Shown: piece after piece, positions 1-8,500 of the stretch
Layout: each line of letters opens with the position of its first letter
Position numbering within the stretch: position 1 is the first letter of the stretch
DNA from: an uncultured Prevotellaceae bacterium
Lineage (GTDB): Bacteria > Bacteroidota > Bacteroidia > Bacteroidales > Bacteroidaceae
Length of the DNA stretch: 32,172 bases
Direction of reading: 5' to 3'
Assembly (NCBI GenBank): GCA_902784065.1
Contig: CACZTJ010000010.1
Span: forward strand, 1-32,172
Notes under the pieces: model-generated
The model's input: the letters and a program-made list of their open reading frames with translations, nothing else
What the model was told of the DNA's origin: nothing
Database searches by the model: none
Program-made: the position numbers and the translations under genes

Positions 1-234
1 CTCCTTCTGGCGCTTCTTCTGCTGGTAGAGGAACTTGGAGTAGTCGATGAGACGACATACTGGCGGATTAGCATTTGGCGAAATCTCTACGAGATCAACC
101 CCTTGCTCACGGGCCATATTCAAAGCGTCACGCGTAGGAACTACGGATGAACCTTCGTCGCCTACGATGCGGACTTCACGTACACGTATCTGTTCGTTGA
201 TACGGTACTGACTCTTCATTTTGTCATTCTTCAT
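1..234 (-). CDS. infC: Translation initiation factor IF-3, N-terminal part (cut by window edge)
   Basis: IF-3 binds the 30S subunit, keeps it apart from 50S and checks initiator tRNA and start codon pairing. The 78 visible residues form the IF-3 N-terminal domain: after [17 protein letters not shown] come [11 protein letters not shown] and [19 protein letters not shown], the family's conserved core, and then the basic linker start [12 protein letters not shown]. The C-terminal domain lies beyond position 1. Two in-frame ATGs exist (234 and 219); I take 234 because Bacteroidales IF-3 proteins, as I recall them, begin MKND. thrS lies 148 bp upstream on the same strand, the usual thrS-infC-rpmI-rplT order. 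A -7-like box at 260-267 would give infC its own transcript with a leader of about 20 nt. Confidence 0.95.
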   Translation of the reverse strand, partial: MKNDKMKSQYRINEQIRVREVRIVGDEGSSVVPTRDALNMAREQGVDLVEISPNANPPVCRLIDYSKFLYQQKKRQKE

Positions 235-259
235 CAACTGTTTTTTAGAAAATCGGGTG

Positions 260-267
260 CAAAATTA
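260..267 (-). promoter_or_regulatory. Candidate infC promoter, -7 box TAATTTTG
   Basis: On the minus strand the sequence reads TAATTTTG, matching the Bacteroidetes -7 consensus TAnnTTTG, 25 bp before the infC ATG. No TTG is seen at the usual -33 distance. Degenerate period-7 repeats (CTATAAA type) lie just upstream. Confidence 0.5.
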
Positions 268-279
268 CAAATTTTAGTT

Positions 280-377
280 TATAGTTTATAGATTATAGTT
301 AATAGACGATTGTACTTTTATGAAAATTTAACTTTTCCACCAGTAAATCATCTATCAACTATAAACTATCAGCTATC
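280..377. repeat. Long imperfect inverted repeat between thrS and infC
   Basis: Arms 280-310 and 347-377 (31 nt each, 36-nt loop) pair at 25 of 31 positions as DNA. In the minus-strand RNA two of the mismatches (307/350 and 301/356) become G-U wobbles, giving 27 of 31. The arms are built of degenerate CTATAAA units. The stem starts 6 bp past the thrS stop and lies in the thrS-infC read-through RNA, upstream of the proposed infC promoter. It could attenuate read-through, stabilise an RNA end, or be a dispersed intergenic repeat. There is no U-tract, so it is not a classic terminator. Confidence 0.7.
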
Positions 378-382
378 ATCGA

Positions 383-2256
383 TTAAAAGTCTTTTGTCAT
401 TTCAGCAACACGGGCATTCACCTCGTCGATGAACTCCTGGATGGTCTTCACACTCTGCTCGCCACCGCCCTGAGGACGAACGGCTACAGTGCCATCCTGC
501 TGCTCCTTCTCACCTACAATCACCATGTAAGGGATACGCTTCAGCTCGTTGTCGCGAATCTTACGACCCAGTTTCTCGTTGCGCAGGTCGATGGTAGCAC
601 GAACACCACCCAGATCGAACTTCTTGGCAACCTCCTGAGCGTAGTCGTTGTACTTCTCTGACAGCGGCAGGATAGCCACCTGATCAGGCGTGAGCCAGAG
701 GGGGAAGTGACCTGAGGTGTGCTCGATCAGCACAGCGCAGAAACGCTCGAGAGAGCCGAACGGTGCACGGTGGATCATCACAGGGGTCTTCTTCGTGTTG
801 TCCTCATCAGTGTATTCCAGCTGGAAGCGCTTCGGCAGGTTGTAGTCCACCTGGATGGTACCCAGCTGCCAGCGACGTCCGATGGCGTCCTTAATCATGA
901 AGTCGAGCTTAGGACCATAGAAAGCAGCCTCGCCGTATTCTACCTTTGCAGGCAGGCCCTTCTCCTGACAAGCCTCAACGATGGCCTTCTCAGCCAGTGC
1001 CCAGTCCTCGTCGGTACCTACATATTTCTCGTGGTCGTTAGGGTCACGCAGCGAGATCTGAGCCTCGAAGTTGAATCCGAAGGCTGTCAGGACGATGCCG
1101 ATGATATCCATCACGTTCAGGAACTCCTGCTTCACCTGGTCTGGACGGCAGAACAGGTGGGCATCGTCCTGTGTGAACGAACGTACACGGGTCAGTCCGT
1201 GCAACTCACCACTCTGCTCATAACGATAGACGGTACCAAACTCAGCGATACGCAGAGGCAGGTCACGATATGAACGGGGCTTCCAAGCGAAGATCTCGCA
1301 GTGGTGAGGACAGTTCATGGGCTTCAGCATATACTCCTCATCCTCCTCAGGGGTGTGGATGGGCTGGAACGAATCCTTGCCATAATGAGCATAGTGACCA
1401 GAGGTAACATAGAGATTCTTTGAACCAATATGCGGTGTGATAACTTCCTGATATCCAAAGCGCTTCTGAACCTTACGCAAGTGATCCTGCAGGCGCAGAC
1501 GGAGCTCAGTACCCTTCGGCAACCAGATGGGCAGACCCTTACCTACCTTATCTGAGAACATGAAGAGTTCCATCTCCTTACCAATCTTACGGTGGTCGCG
1601 CTTCTTAGCCTCCTCCAGCATCTCGAGATACTCGTCGAGCATCTTCTTCTTGGGGAACGAGATACCATAGAGGCGCTGCATCTGCTCACGGTTGGCATCG
1701 CCACGCCAGAAGGCACCAGCAACACTTGTGAGCTTCACAGCCTTGATCTCACCCGTATCCACGAGGTGCGGACCACGACACAGATCGGTGAAGTTACCCT
1801 GTGTATAAGTGGTGATAGAACCGTCTTCAAGATCCTGCTCAATGTGCTCGCACTTGTAGGTCTGACCATCGGCACCAAACTCCTTCAGAGCCTCTGCCTT
1901 AGGAACCTCACGACGAACAACGGGCTCTTTCTTAGAAGCCAGTTCCTTCATCTTTGCTTCAATCTTGGGGAAATCGCTCTCCTTGATGCTCTCGCCATCC
2001 TTCAGCAGCACATCATAGAAGAAACCATTCTCGACAGCAGGTCCGAAACCGAACTGGATGCCAGGATACAATTCCTGCAGTGCCTCTGCCAACAGGTGGG
2101 CTGAATGGGACGATTCAACTCCACTGTCTCACCGTTTACACCACAAGCGATCACGCTGCGTGCGAGAGCCGGAGAGATACTCTCTGCAATCTGAAAACCA
2201 GTCACGCCCTGCTCATACGAGCGAACAGATCCGTCTGGGAAAGTAATGTTAATCAT
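383..2256 (-). pseudogene. thrS: Threonyl-tRNA synthetase, frame broken by an apparent internal deletion
   Basis: ThrRS charges tRNA-Thr and removes mischarged serine. The reading starts at ATG 2256 ([17 protein letters not shown], the TGS domain) and runs in frame to ELNRPI near 2104. The remainder ([15 protein letters not shown] to the stop at 383) is in another frame. Known Bacteroidales ThrRS has about 23 residues between these two points, ending WHT, so about 70 bp appear to be missing, which shifts the frame. The loss removes the first His of the editing-site HxxxH motif; the second His and the CRGPH motif remain. The class II catalytic core ([21 protein letters not shown], motif 3 [13 protein letters not shown]) and the anticodon-binding domain are intact. 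As ThrRS is normally essential, an assembly error, a mixed population or a second thrS copy are all possible. A TTG at 2092 opens the downstream frame but lies within the editing domain and is an unlikely real start. Confidence 0.9.
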
Positions 2257-2289
2257 ATCTACAATATATGTTTGAGTTTAAAACGGCTG

Positions 2290-2297
2290 CAAAGTTA
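2290..2297 (-). promoter_or_regulatory. Candidate thrS promoter, -7 box TAACTTTG
   Basis: Minus-strand TAACTTTG fits TAnnTTTG and is followed by GC, as at most other promoters here. It lies 33 bp upstream of the thrS ATG at 2256. No -33 TTG at 19-21 bp was found. Confidence 0.6.
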
Positions 2298-2353
2298 GTG
2301 CAAAATTTTGAATAATCGAGCGAAAAACCAATTTTATTTGAGTTTTTCCGAGA

Positions 2354-2779
2354 TTAATCTATTTTTTCGATGAACTGGCCCTGGGGGGTAAAACGCATAT
2401 CTTCATCGTTCGACAGTTCGATCTTATAACCATAGGGCTTCTTACTCAATTTGGTGATGACATCCTCAGGATAATGCGTCGTGGCATATTTCCAGATGGC
2501 AGGTGGGACGAGTGTGGAGGGAACGCCTGTCTTATTGCGCCCTATCCTTTTCCATTCTCCCTGCATATCAAACTCGATCTTTGTGCCGTCGTTGAGATAC
2601 ACACTATACTCCTTTCCGCCCTCATCGTCATCATCCATCTCCACAAGGACGACAGACATCTTAGGGAAGTACTGCTCGATAAACGCCTTTGAAGAGGAAG
2701 GGATCTTATCCTCCATACATGCCGCCATCAGACAGATCGCCAAGCAACCAAGCACTGCTATATATATCTTCTTTCTCAT
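2354..2779 (-). CDS. Lipoprotein with PepSY-like (putative BLIP-like) domain
   Basis: A 141-residue envelope lipoprotein. Residues 1-21 form a lipoprotein signal with lipobox LMAAC (Cys21). The rest resembles the PepSY-like 'beta-lactamase-inhibitor-like' family common in Bacteroidetes: an acidic first half with YSVYLNDGTKIEFDMQGEWKR and a second half with WKYATTHYPEDVITK, YGYKIELSND and MRFTPQGQFI, i.e. two copies of the strand pattern 'gY.veL.dg..i.Fd..G.w'. These proteins sit in the periplasm or outer membrane; their ligands are mostly unknown and the inhibitor name is structural only. It starts 11 bp after the ABC exporter stop and is probably the last gene of that transcript. Family recognition is from pattern, not from a search. 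Confidence 0.75.
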   Translation of the reverse strand: MRKKIYIAVLGCLAICLMAACMEDKIPSSSKAFIEQYFPKMSVVLVEMDDDDEGGKEYSVYLNDGTKIEFDMQGEWKRIGRNKTGVPSTLVPPAIWKYATTHYPEDVITKLSKKPYGYKIELSNDEDMRFTPQGQFIEKID

Positions 2780-2790
2780 CTTCAGCTACT

Positions 2791-4581
2791 TTAATGTTCT
2801 AATACATCTGCAATTTTGTCGGCATTCATACTACGAGCACTGGCATCGAAGATCTCCTTGTAACGTCCGCCTTGACGATAGACATCATCAGGTTTTCCAC
2901 TCTCAACCACCCGGCCCTGATCCAATACGTAAATCATATCAGCATCAACAATCTGTCCGATGTTGTGCGAGATGATAATCACCGTCCTACCCTGCTTGAT
3001 GGCATCGATGCTGGCCTTGATCTGCTCTGTGGCAATGGCATCCAGACTGGCTGTAGGCTCGTCGAGGATAATAACGGTGGGGTTCTTGATAAACATACGG
3101 GCAATAGCCACACGCTGCTGCTGACCACCACTCAGGCGCAGGGCGCTGCTCTCGAAACCGTTAGGCAACTGCATCACCTGATCGTAGAGGAAGGCCTTAC
3201 GGGCCGCATTCACCACATCGTCGTGAGTGGCCTGCGGATTGCCGTATCTGATATTCTCCTCGATGGTGCCATCGAAGATATGGTTCTTCTGCATCACCAG
3301 TCCCACATGTTCGCGCAGCCAGCGAGTGTCCCACTGCTCTATCGGTTTTCCATCGAGCAAGATAGTGCCACTGTCAGCATGGTAGAACTTGTCGAGCAAG
3401 TTCACAACAGTGCTCTTACCTGCTCCACTCATACCTACTAGAGCCGTTATCTTACCTGGCTCGATACGCATCGACACGTCGTGCAGGGCTTTCACACCAT
3501 TGGGATAGGCGAAATCAACATGCTGCAGCTCGAAGCAGCCCTTTACCTCGTCAGGACGGTAATCACCTGTGTCCTCCACATGTTCTTCGCCTTCCAACAG
3601 GTCAAAAAGTCCTTCGGAATAGATCAAAGCATCGTTCAGGTCGTCATAGATGCGATGCAGCTGACGGATGGGGGCACTGACGTTGGCAAACAGCATGACG
3701 TGGTACATAATCTTACCGATGGTCATGCCCGGATAGTCGATAAGTACCAGGTAAGCCGTCAGGATAATGACGAGCACAGTGCCTATCTGTTCCAGAAAAC
3801 CTTTCAGTCCCGTATAGAAATAGCTCTGCTTACGTGTTGACAGCTGCAGATGGGTGACAGAATCCTGTACACCTTCCATGCGCTGGTCTTCTACCACTTC
3901 GCGATTGAACGACTTGATGACACCAATGCTTTCGATGATATTCAGAATATTCTGGCTAACGGCCTGCTGTCCGCTGAATATGTTACGGCGTCCTGCCCGC
4001 ATACGCTCTGCCTGGATGTAGGTGACGTAGAAATAGACAGGGACAATGGCCAGCGCCACCAGACCCACATAGACATTAGCCAAGAACATCAGGATAAGCG
4101 CCAACACGGCACTCGTCAGCAACGGCAGGATGTCGATAAAGAAACTGTTGACGGCACGGCTCGTACTCAATACGCCCTTGTCGATACGCGACTGCAGACG
4201 ACCTGCCTCGTTACCCGAGGTGGTGAAGAAAGCCATGTGGAATGTCTGCATACGGTGTACCACCTGTAAGGTCAGGTCGCGACTCACCAGAATGCGCATC
4301 CGCTCACCATAATAACGACGGAAGAAGTTTACCACGGTAGCCAGTACCTCTTTGCCCAACAGTACGGCACTAACGATGAGAAGGACACGTAAGGCGCTGG
4401 ACCACAACAGGGTCGGCTGCTGATCTAGAATATTAATGGCATCGACAGCACGATCGAGAACAATGGCGTTGACCTGCGCCAGTAGCGACCCCACCAGGGT
4501 CAGCACCAGCGTCACTACCAACAACCATCGGTAGGGCTTCACAATCCGCAGGATGTAATATAACAACGTTCCTATGTTCAT
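2791..4581 (-). CDS. ABC exporter, fused permease and ATPase (MsbA/LipA-type half-transporter)
   Basis: A 596-residue half-transporter that would work as a homodimer in the inner membrane, exporting a lipid, peptide or drug-like substrate. Residues 1-320 form a type I exporter membrane domain with hydrophobic helices near 18-40, 62-80, 145-185 and 260-285. The ATPase half has Walker A GMSGAGKST (near 387), Q-loop VMQKN, signature LSGGQQQR, Walker B VIILDEPTASLD and the H-loop ISHN. All catalytic elements are present. The ATG at 4581 is 43 bp after the TPR gene, and the PepSY-like lipoprotein follows after 11 bp, suggesting one transcript. The substrate cannot be told from sequence. A coupling to the neighbouring envelope proteins is only inference. 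Confidence 0.9.
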   Translation of the reverse strand: MNIGTLLYYILRIVKPYRWLLVVTLVLTLVGSLLAQVNAIVLDRAVDAINILDQQPTLLWSSALRVLLIVSAVLLGKEVLATVVNFFRRYYGERMRILVSRDLTLQVVHRMQTFHMAFFTTSGNEAGRLQSRIDKGVLSTSRAVNSFFIDILPLLTSAVLALILMFLANVYVGLVALAIVPVYFYVTYIQAERMRAGRRNIFSGQQAVSQNILNIIESIGVIKSFNREVVEDQRMEGVQDSVTHLQLSTRKQSYFYTGLKGFLEQIGTVLVIILTAYLVLIDYPGMTIGKIMYHVMLFANVSAPIRQLHRIYDDLNDALIYSEGLFDLLEGEEHVEDTGDYRPDEVKGCFELQHVDFAYPNGVKALHDVSMRIEPGKITALVGMSGAGKSTVVNLLDKFYHADSGTILLDGKPIEQWDTRWLREHVGLVMQKNHIFDGTIEENIRYGNPQATHDDVVNAARKAFLYDQVMQLPNGFESSALRLSGGQQQRVAIARMFIKNPTVIILDEPTASLDAIATEQIKASIDAIKQGRTVIIISHNIGQIVDADMIYVLDQGRVVESGKPDDVYRQGGRYKEIFDASARSMNADKIADVLEH

Positions 4582-4624
4582 CGCACTATCTTTATTTCTA
4601 TGTCACTACTTGATCAGGCCGAAG

Positions 4625-6571
4625 CTATTCTCTTTGTCGCTTGATGATGCTATAGGCCTGATAGAGTCCTAATTCGCCCGCCTTACTGAGATCGGCAATG
4701 GCTTCATCCTGCTTCTTCAAGCGGATGAACAGCAAGCCTCGGTTGTAATAGGCCTCTGCCAGATCCTTTTCGAGCTCGATAGCTTTGGTATAGTCGTCGA
4801 GAGCCCTCATATTGTCATTACGTAGGGCATAGAGCGTACCACGATTATAATAGAGGTAGGCATTCTTCGGGGCATGGGTGATGGCATCAGAAAGGTCGCC
4901 CAGCACATTAGCCATCTGCAACTCGATATTCGTGCCCTGAGAGGCATTGAACTCATTCACCTTGGCCTGACAGACAGCCCGTTGCCAATAAGCCAGCGAA
5001 GAGGTGGAGTCGATCTGCAGATAGATACCCAGGTCGTCGATGGCATTATCGAAATTCTGGATAGAGCTGTAGGCGATGGCTCTCAGGAAGAGCAGCGGCT
5101 TCACACTGGCAGTGCTCTTAGAGGCATCGATAGCCGTACTGAGCGAGTCGATATAGGTAAAGGTCTGCTTCATACGTTCCTCACCCAACTTCGACTGGTC
5201 GCAGGAGATATAGATGGTACGTGACCTGGTTTGACTATTAAACGCCTCGACACTCTCCTCATAAGGGATCTCTCTCTTGATATCGCTCACAGGACGACGG
5301 AACGAGAGTCCGAACATCGGCAGGAACGACAGCTCTGTCTTACGGTTCTGCACACGTCCGCGATACTCACTCTTATATTCATGCTCCACCTCCTGTTCAT
5401 CAGCCACAACGAGCTGGTTGTATTTCTCCAGATCCTCATCACTGCGCTTACGCATCTGCTTCTTCGAGAGTCGAGGCTGATGTCCATAACGCTTATCCAT
5501 CTGTGCCTTGAGGATACGGAACTCATCGAGCTCTGCCTGTTTGGTGTTACCCAGTCTGCGATAGCAGGAGGCACGATGCTGGAGTCCGAACCAGAAATTA
5601 GGATATTCCTCGATCACCTTTGAATAGTCGCGGATGGCAGCTCGCAGGTTACCCGTCTGCTCCAACAGCAAAGCACGGTTGAAGAGGGCCATCAGGTTGT
5701 TGGGCTCCAACTTCAGCACGAAGTCAAAGTCCTCGATACCTCGGTTATCGTCGCCCACCTGGGCACGCAACAGACCTCGGTTATAGTGACCTAAGAAGTT
5801 ATTGGGATCCAGGTCGAGAGCCGTATCATAATCAGCCATCGCCCCTCGCAGGTTATTCTGGTTATAACGTGCCAAGGCACGGTTGATATAGTTCACAGGC
5901 TGTTTAGGCATCAGATGGATGCTCTTATCAAGGAAGCCCTCACCCTCCTTCCAGTCCTCACGAGCCAGACTGATGATGGCGCGCTCTGCCCAGATGCCAC
6001 CATCATAGGGATCCAGCTCCAGACTCTTGTCGAGCGAAGCCACAGCCTTTGTCGTATCCTTCTGAAGCAGATACACCTCGGCCTGCATCGCATAGGCACG
6101 GGCATATTTCGACCAGTGGGTAATCATCGTGTCAATCTGTGCCAGGGCAAGATCATAGTTCTTGTCCTGAATCAGACAGAGGATGCGATTGTGCCAGAGG
6201 CCCTGATTGTCAGGATCATAGCGAAGGGCACGATCATAGTCCTTTACAGCTTCGGCATATTTCTTCAGGTTAATGCGGCAGAGTCCTCGCAACTCGTAGG
6301 CATTCGTCACATAAGGATTACGCTCAATAGCTTCCGTACAGTCGTTCTCTGCCCCACGGAAGTCATCAAGATAGTATTTAGCCACTCCTCGGAAGAACCA
6401 GGGTTCAAAGAGCCAAGGCTTCTGACTGATGGCCTGATTGAAATACTGGATGGAGAGCACATAGTCTTCATAGTAGAGAGCAGAGCGCCCCACCATCACC
6501 AGACGATCGATATTGAACTGTGCAAAACCAACCAGCGGCAAGAAGATTAAGAGATAAAAAATGCGGCGCAT
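4625..6571 (-). CDS. Exported TPR-repeat protein
   Basis: A 648-residue protein with an N-terminal signal peptide ([18 protein letters not shown], likely cut before residue 19). Two TPR arrays follow: residues about 20-350, with repeats marked by NQAISQKPWLFEPWFFRG, DRALRYDPDNQGLWHN and DTALDLDPNNFLGHYNRG, and about 450-640, ending TKAIELEKDLAEAYYNRG. Between them is a charged linker (about 350-440, rich in K, R and E) and a segment beginning SFLPMFGLSFRRP. TPR arrays are protein-binding scaffolds, and exported ones in this phylum often serve envelope assembly or outer-membrane complexes; the partner is unknown. It starts 3 bp after the def stop, so it is co-transcribed and probably translationally coupled. 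Confidence 0.85.
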   Translation of the reverse strand: MRRIFYLLIFLPLVGFAQFNIDRLVMVGRSALYYEDYVLSIQYFNQAISQKPWLFEPWFFRGVAKYYLDDFRGAENDCTEAIERNPYVTNAYELRGLCRINLKKYAEAVKDYDRALRYDPDNQGLWHNRILCLIQDKNYDLALAQIDTMITHWSKYARAYAMQAEVYLLQKDTTKAVASLDKSLELDPYDGGIWAERAIISLAREDWKEGEGFLDKSIHLMPKQPVNYINRALARYNQNNLRGAMADYDTALDLDPNNFLGHYNRGLLRAQVGDDNRGIEDFDFVLKLEPNNLMALFNRALLLEQTGNLRAAIRDYSKVIEEYPNFWFGLQHRASCYRRLGNTKQAELDEFRILKAQMDKRYGHQPRLSKKQMRKRSDEDLEKYNQLVVADEQEVEHEYKSEYRGRVQNRKTELSFLPMFGLSFRRPVSDIKREIPYEESVEAFNSQTRSRTIYISCDQSKLGEERMKQTFTYIDSLSTAIDASKSTASVKPLLFLRAIAYSSIQNFDNAIDDLGIYLQIDSTSSLAYWQRAVCQAKVNEFNASQGTNIELQMANVLGDLSDAITHAPKNAYLYYNRGTLYALRNDNMRALDDYTKAIELEKDLAEAYYNRGLLFIRLKKQDEAIADLSKAGELGLYQAYSIIKRQRE

Positions 6572-6574
6572 TTT

Positions 6575-7135
6575 CTATCTCTTAACAGGTTTGGTCTTAT
6601 ATCCACAACGGTATCTGCCCTGCAACAGCGCACGCAGCTTACTCTTGATCAACTGCTTACGGAGGGGTGAGATGCGATCTACGAACATCTTTCCGTCAAG
6701 ATGATCGAACTCATGCTGCATCACACGGGCCAGATAACCTTCTACCCACTCATCGTGGTGCTGGAAATTCTCATCATCCCACTCCACATGGATACGTGTG
6801 GGCCTTACCACCTTCTCATGGATGGCAGGCAACGACAGGCACCCCTCTTCCGAGGTGTCGGTATGCTCCTCGTCGTATTCAAGGATATGGGGATTGATAA
6901 ACACCTGACGGAACCCCTTATACTCAGGCAGATCGTCGGAGATCACATCCAGATCAATCACCGACAGACGGATCGGCTTACCAATCTGAGGTGCAGCCAG
7001 TCCGATACCATCCGATTCAGCCAGCGTCTCCCACATGTCTGCGATGAGATCCTTCAGCTGGGGATAGTCAGGGGTAATGTCTTCAGCCTCCTTGCGAAGC
7101 ACGGGCTGACCATATATATAAATAGGTAATATCAT
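6575..7135 (-). CDS. def: Peptide deformylase
   Basis: Removes the formyl group from the N-terminal methionine of new proteins, using a bound Fe or Zn. All three family motifs are intact in 186 residues: [10 protein letters not shown] (43-52), EGCLSLP (97-103, metal ligand Cys99) and QHEFDHLDG (140-148, His141, Glu142 and His145). The length is normal for type I enzymes of this phylum. The ATG (7133-7135) overlaps the stop codon of ruvX by 4 bp, a coupling arrangement, and the TPR gene follows after 3 bp. Confidence 0.97.
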   Translation of the reverse strand: MILPIYIYGQPVLRKEAEDITPDYPQLKDLIADMWETLAESDGIGLAAPQIGKPIRLSVIDLDVISDDLPEYKGFRQVFINPHILEYDEEHTDTSEEGCLSLPAIHEKVVRPTRIHVEWDDENFQHHDEWVEGYLARVMQHEFDHLDGKMFVDRISPLRKQLIKSKLRALLQGRYRCGYKTKPVKR

Positions 7136-7545
7136 TTCTTACTTCTTAAATAATCTTCGAGAATGATGGTAGCAGAAATTTCGTCCACCAGCGCCTTGTC
7201 CTGACGCGCCTTTTTCTTCAGACCACCTGTCAACATGGCCTGATGGGCTAGCACAGAGGTAAACCTCTCGTCGTAATACTCGATAGGAACTTCTGGCACT
7301 GCCTTGCGCCAACGGTTCACAAACTGCTGCACACGCTGCAGGTTCTCACTCGGCTCACCGTTAGGCTGACGGGGTTCTCCTATCACGATGCGCTCCACCT
7401 GCTCCTTGGCCAGATAGGCCTTCAGCCAGTCGAACAGCTCTGATGTAGAAACAGTCGCCAACCCTCCAGCAATGATCTGTAGAGGGTCGGTGACTGCCAG
7501 TCCTGTACGTTTCTTACCGTAATCGATGGATAATATCCTCGCCAA
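7132..7545 (-). CDS. ruvX: YqgF/RuvX family putative pre-16S rRNA nuclease (TTG start)
   Basis: The RNase H-fold YqgF family is linked to 16S rRNA 5' end maturation, and in some work to Holliday junctions. Motifs: [10 protein letters not shown] (first Asp), [14 protein letters not shown] (Glu), YYDERFTS and the C-terminal [13 protein letters not shown] (last Asp). Start choice: homologues begin a few residues before [10 protein letters not shown]. The only start codon there is TTG at 7545 (reads [10 protein letters not shown]), 10 bp after the upstream stop. An in-frame ATG at 7599 would add 18 residues without family support and would overlap the upstream gene by 44 bp. The TTG start gives 137 residues, normal for the family. 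The 3' end overlaps def by 4 bp. Confidence 0.92.
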   Translation of the reverse strand: MARILSIDYGKKRTGLAVTDPLQIIAGGLATVSTSELFDWLKAYLAKEQVERIVIGEPRQPNGEPSENLQRVQQFVNRWRKAVPEVPIEYYDERFTSVLAHQAMLTGGLKKKARQDKALVDEISATIILEDYLRSKK

Positions 7546-7555
7546 GACGGAAGAC

Positions 7556-8065
7556 TTATCGTACGTTATAGAGCAACCATGCATCAGGATAGGTAGCACG
7601 CAGCTGGTCGCGGCTGTTCACAGCGTCAGCCTTACCTGCGAAGGTAGATGCTACTACACGATACATGTTCTTATCCTCGTTCTTCACGATCTGAGCGTCA
7701 TAGCCGGCAGCCTTCAGGCGCTGCTGCAGACCCTCTGCATTAGAGACCAGGCCGAATGAACCAACAACCACGCTGAAGTCCTTCAGACCAGTGCCGCTGA
7801 CGAGTGTAACACTCTCCTGGCGAACAGATACATTATCGAGATTATCCACTACACGGGTCTCGTTGGCAGGCTTTGCCTCTACGGGAGCCACTACAGCCAC
7901 TTCCTCAGTAGTCTGCGGAGCAGCCTGAGGTGCCTGCTGTGTAGCAGAGGTGTCATACTGTTTTGCTTTCTCATATGCCTTCTTATAGGCACTTTCACTT
8001 GACTTACAGCTTGTAAAAGCCAGCGCTGCGCAGATTCCTACGCACAAAAGAGTTGTTTTCTTCAT
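7556..8065 (-). CDS. SPOR-domain lipoprotein
   Basis: A 169-residue lipoprotein: signal MKKTTLLCVGICAALAF with lipobox FTSC (Cys20), then a Q/A/P/E-rich flexible linker (about 35-80), then a C-terminal SPOR domain (about 95-169) beginning FSVVVGSFGLVSNAEGLQQ and including YRVVASTF and a terminal WLLYNVR. SPOR domains bind glycan strands lacking stem peptides, mostly at division sites, so a septal or cell-wall role is likely. Start: ATG at 8065. A longer frame from TTG at 8077 adds only MNNK and is less likely. It is the first gene of the run SPOR, ruvX, def, TPR, ABC, PepSY; Bacteroidales often place this gene before ruvX and def. Confidence 0.9.
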   Translation of the reverse strand: MKKTTLLCVGICAALAFTSCKSSESAYKKAYEKAKQYDTSATQQAPQAAPQTTEEVAVVAPVEAKPANETRVVDNLDNVSVRQESVTLVSGTGLKDFSVVVGSFGLVSNAEGLQQRLKAAGYDAQIVKNEDKNMYRVVASTFAGKADAVNSRDQLRATYPDAWLLYNVR

Positions 8066-8139
8066 TTTGTTATTCAATAATTAAATGTGACTCATTTATA
8101 ATTTGAGTGCGAAATTACAAATTATCAGGGAAAACCATG

Positions 8140-8147
8140 CAAAAATA
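8140..8147 (-). promoter_or_regulatory. Candidate promoter for the SPOR-ruvX-def operon
   Basis: Minus-strand TATTTTTG fits TAnnTTTG, 75 bp upstream of the ATG at 8065. A second, poorer candidate, TAATTTCG, is at 8110-8117. Neither has a clear -33 TTG, so the choice is uncertain. Confidence 0.35.
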
Positions 8148-8207
8148 CGACATAAAGTTTGTTAAAACGGGAAAAACACAACTTTTTAATAATTTTTTTG
8201 GCTTATT

Positions 8208-8240
8208 TTTGCACCATTATCGAAAAAATGCGTATATTTG
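8208..8240 (+). promoter_or_regulatory. Promoter of the YtxH/holin-like operon
   Basis: TTTG at 8208-8211 and TATATTTG at 8233-8240 are separated by 21 bp, close to the Bacteroidetes promoter spacing. The ATG at 8285 would have a leader of about 40 nt. It faces away from the SPOR operon. Confidence 0.65.
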
Positions 8241-8284
8241 CAGATGAGAACTAATTATTCATATTTTTAATATAACTTCAGATT

Positions 8285-8497
8285 ATGAAAAGTTTAGGTT
8301 ACATTGGCGCATTTCTTGGCGGTGCTATCGCCGGCGCAGCCCTTGGCATTTTGATGGCTCCTGAGAAGGGAGAGGACACACGTGTGAAGATCACTGATGC
8401 TGTGGAGGAATTCCTGAGAAAGCACAACATCAAGCTCAGCCGCAAGGAGGTGGGTGATCTCGTTGACGACATCGAGGACGCTACTGAGGAGGAATAA
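8285..8497 (+). CDS. YtxH-domain small membrane protein
   Basis: 70 residues. The N-terminal half is a glycine/alanine-rich membrane segment (residues 5-24, GYIGAFLGGAIAGAALGILM) followed by APEKGEDTR, the hallmark of the YtxH family ('G...G...G.LfAPksGketR'). The C-terminal half is charged and helical and ends in an acidic tail. YtxH proteins are often stress-associated in other bacteria; the molecular role is unknown. It heads a three-gene transcript; the next gene starts 3 bp after its stop. Confidence 0.88.
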   Translation: MKSLGYIGAFLGGAIAGAALGILMAPEKGEDTRVKITDAVEEFLRKHNIKLSRKEVGDLVDDIEDATEEE

Positions 8498-8500
8498 GCG

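Noticed and set aside
719..2104. Plus-strand open frames across thrS (for example 719-1273 and 1592-2104)
   Set aside because: They are antisense shadows of the strongly conserved thrS coding frames and match no family.
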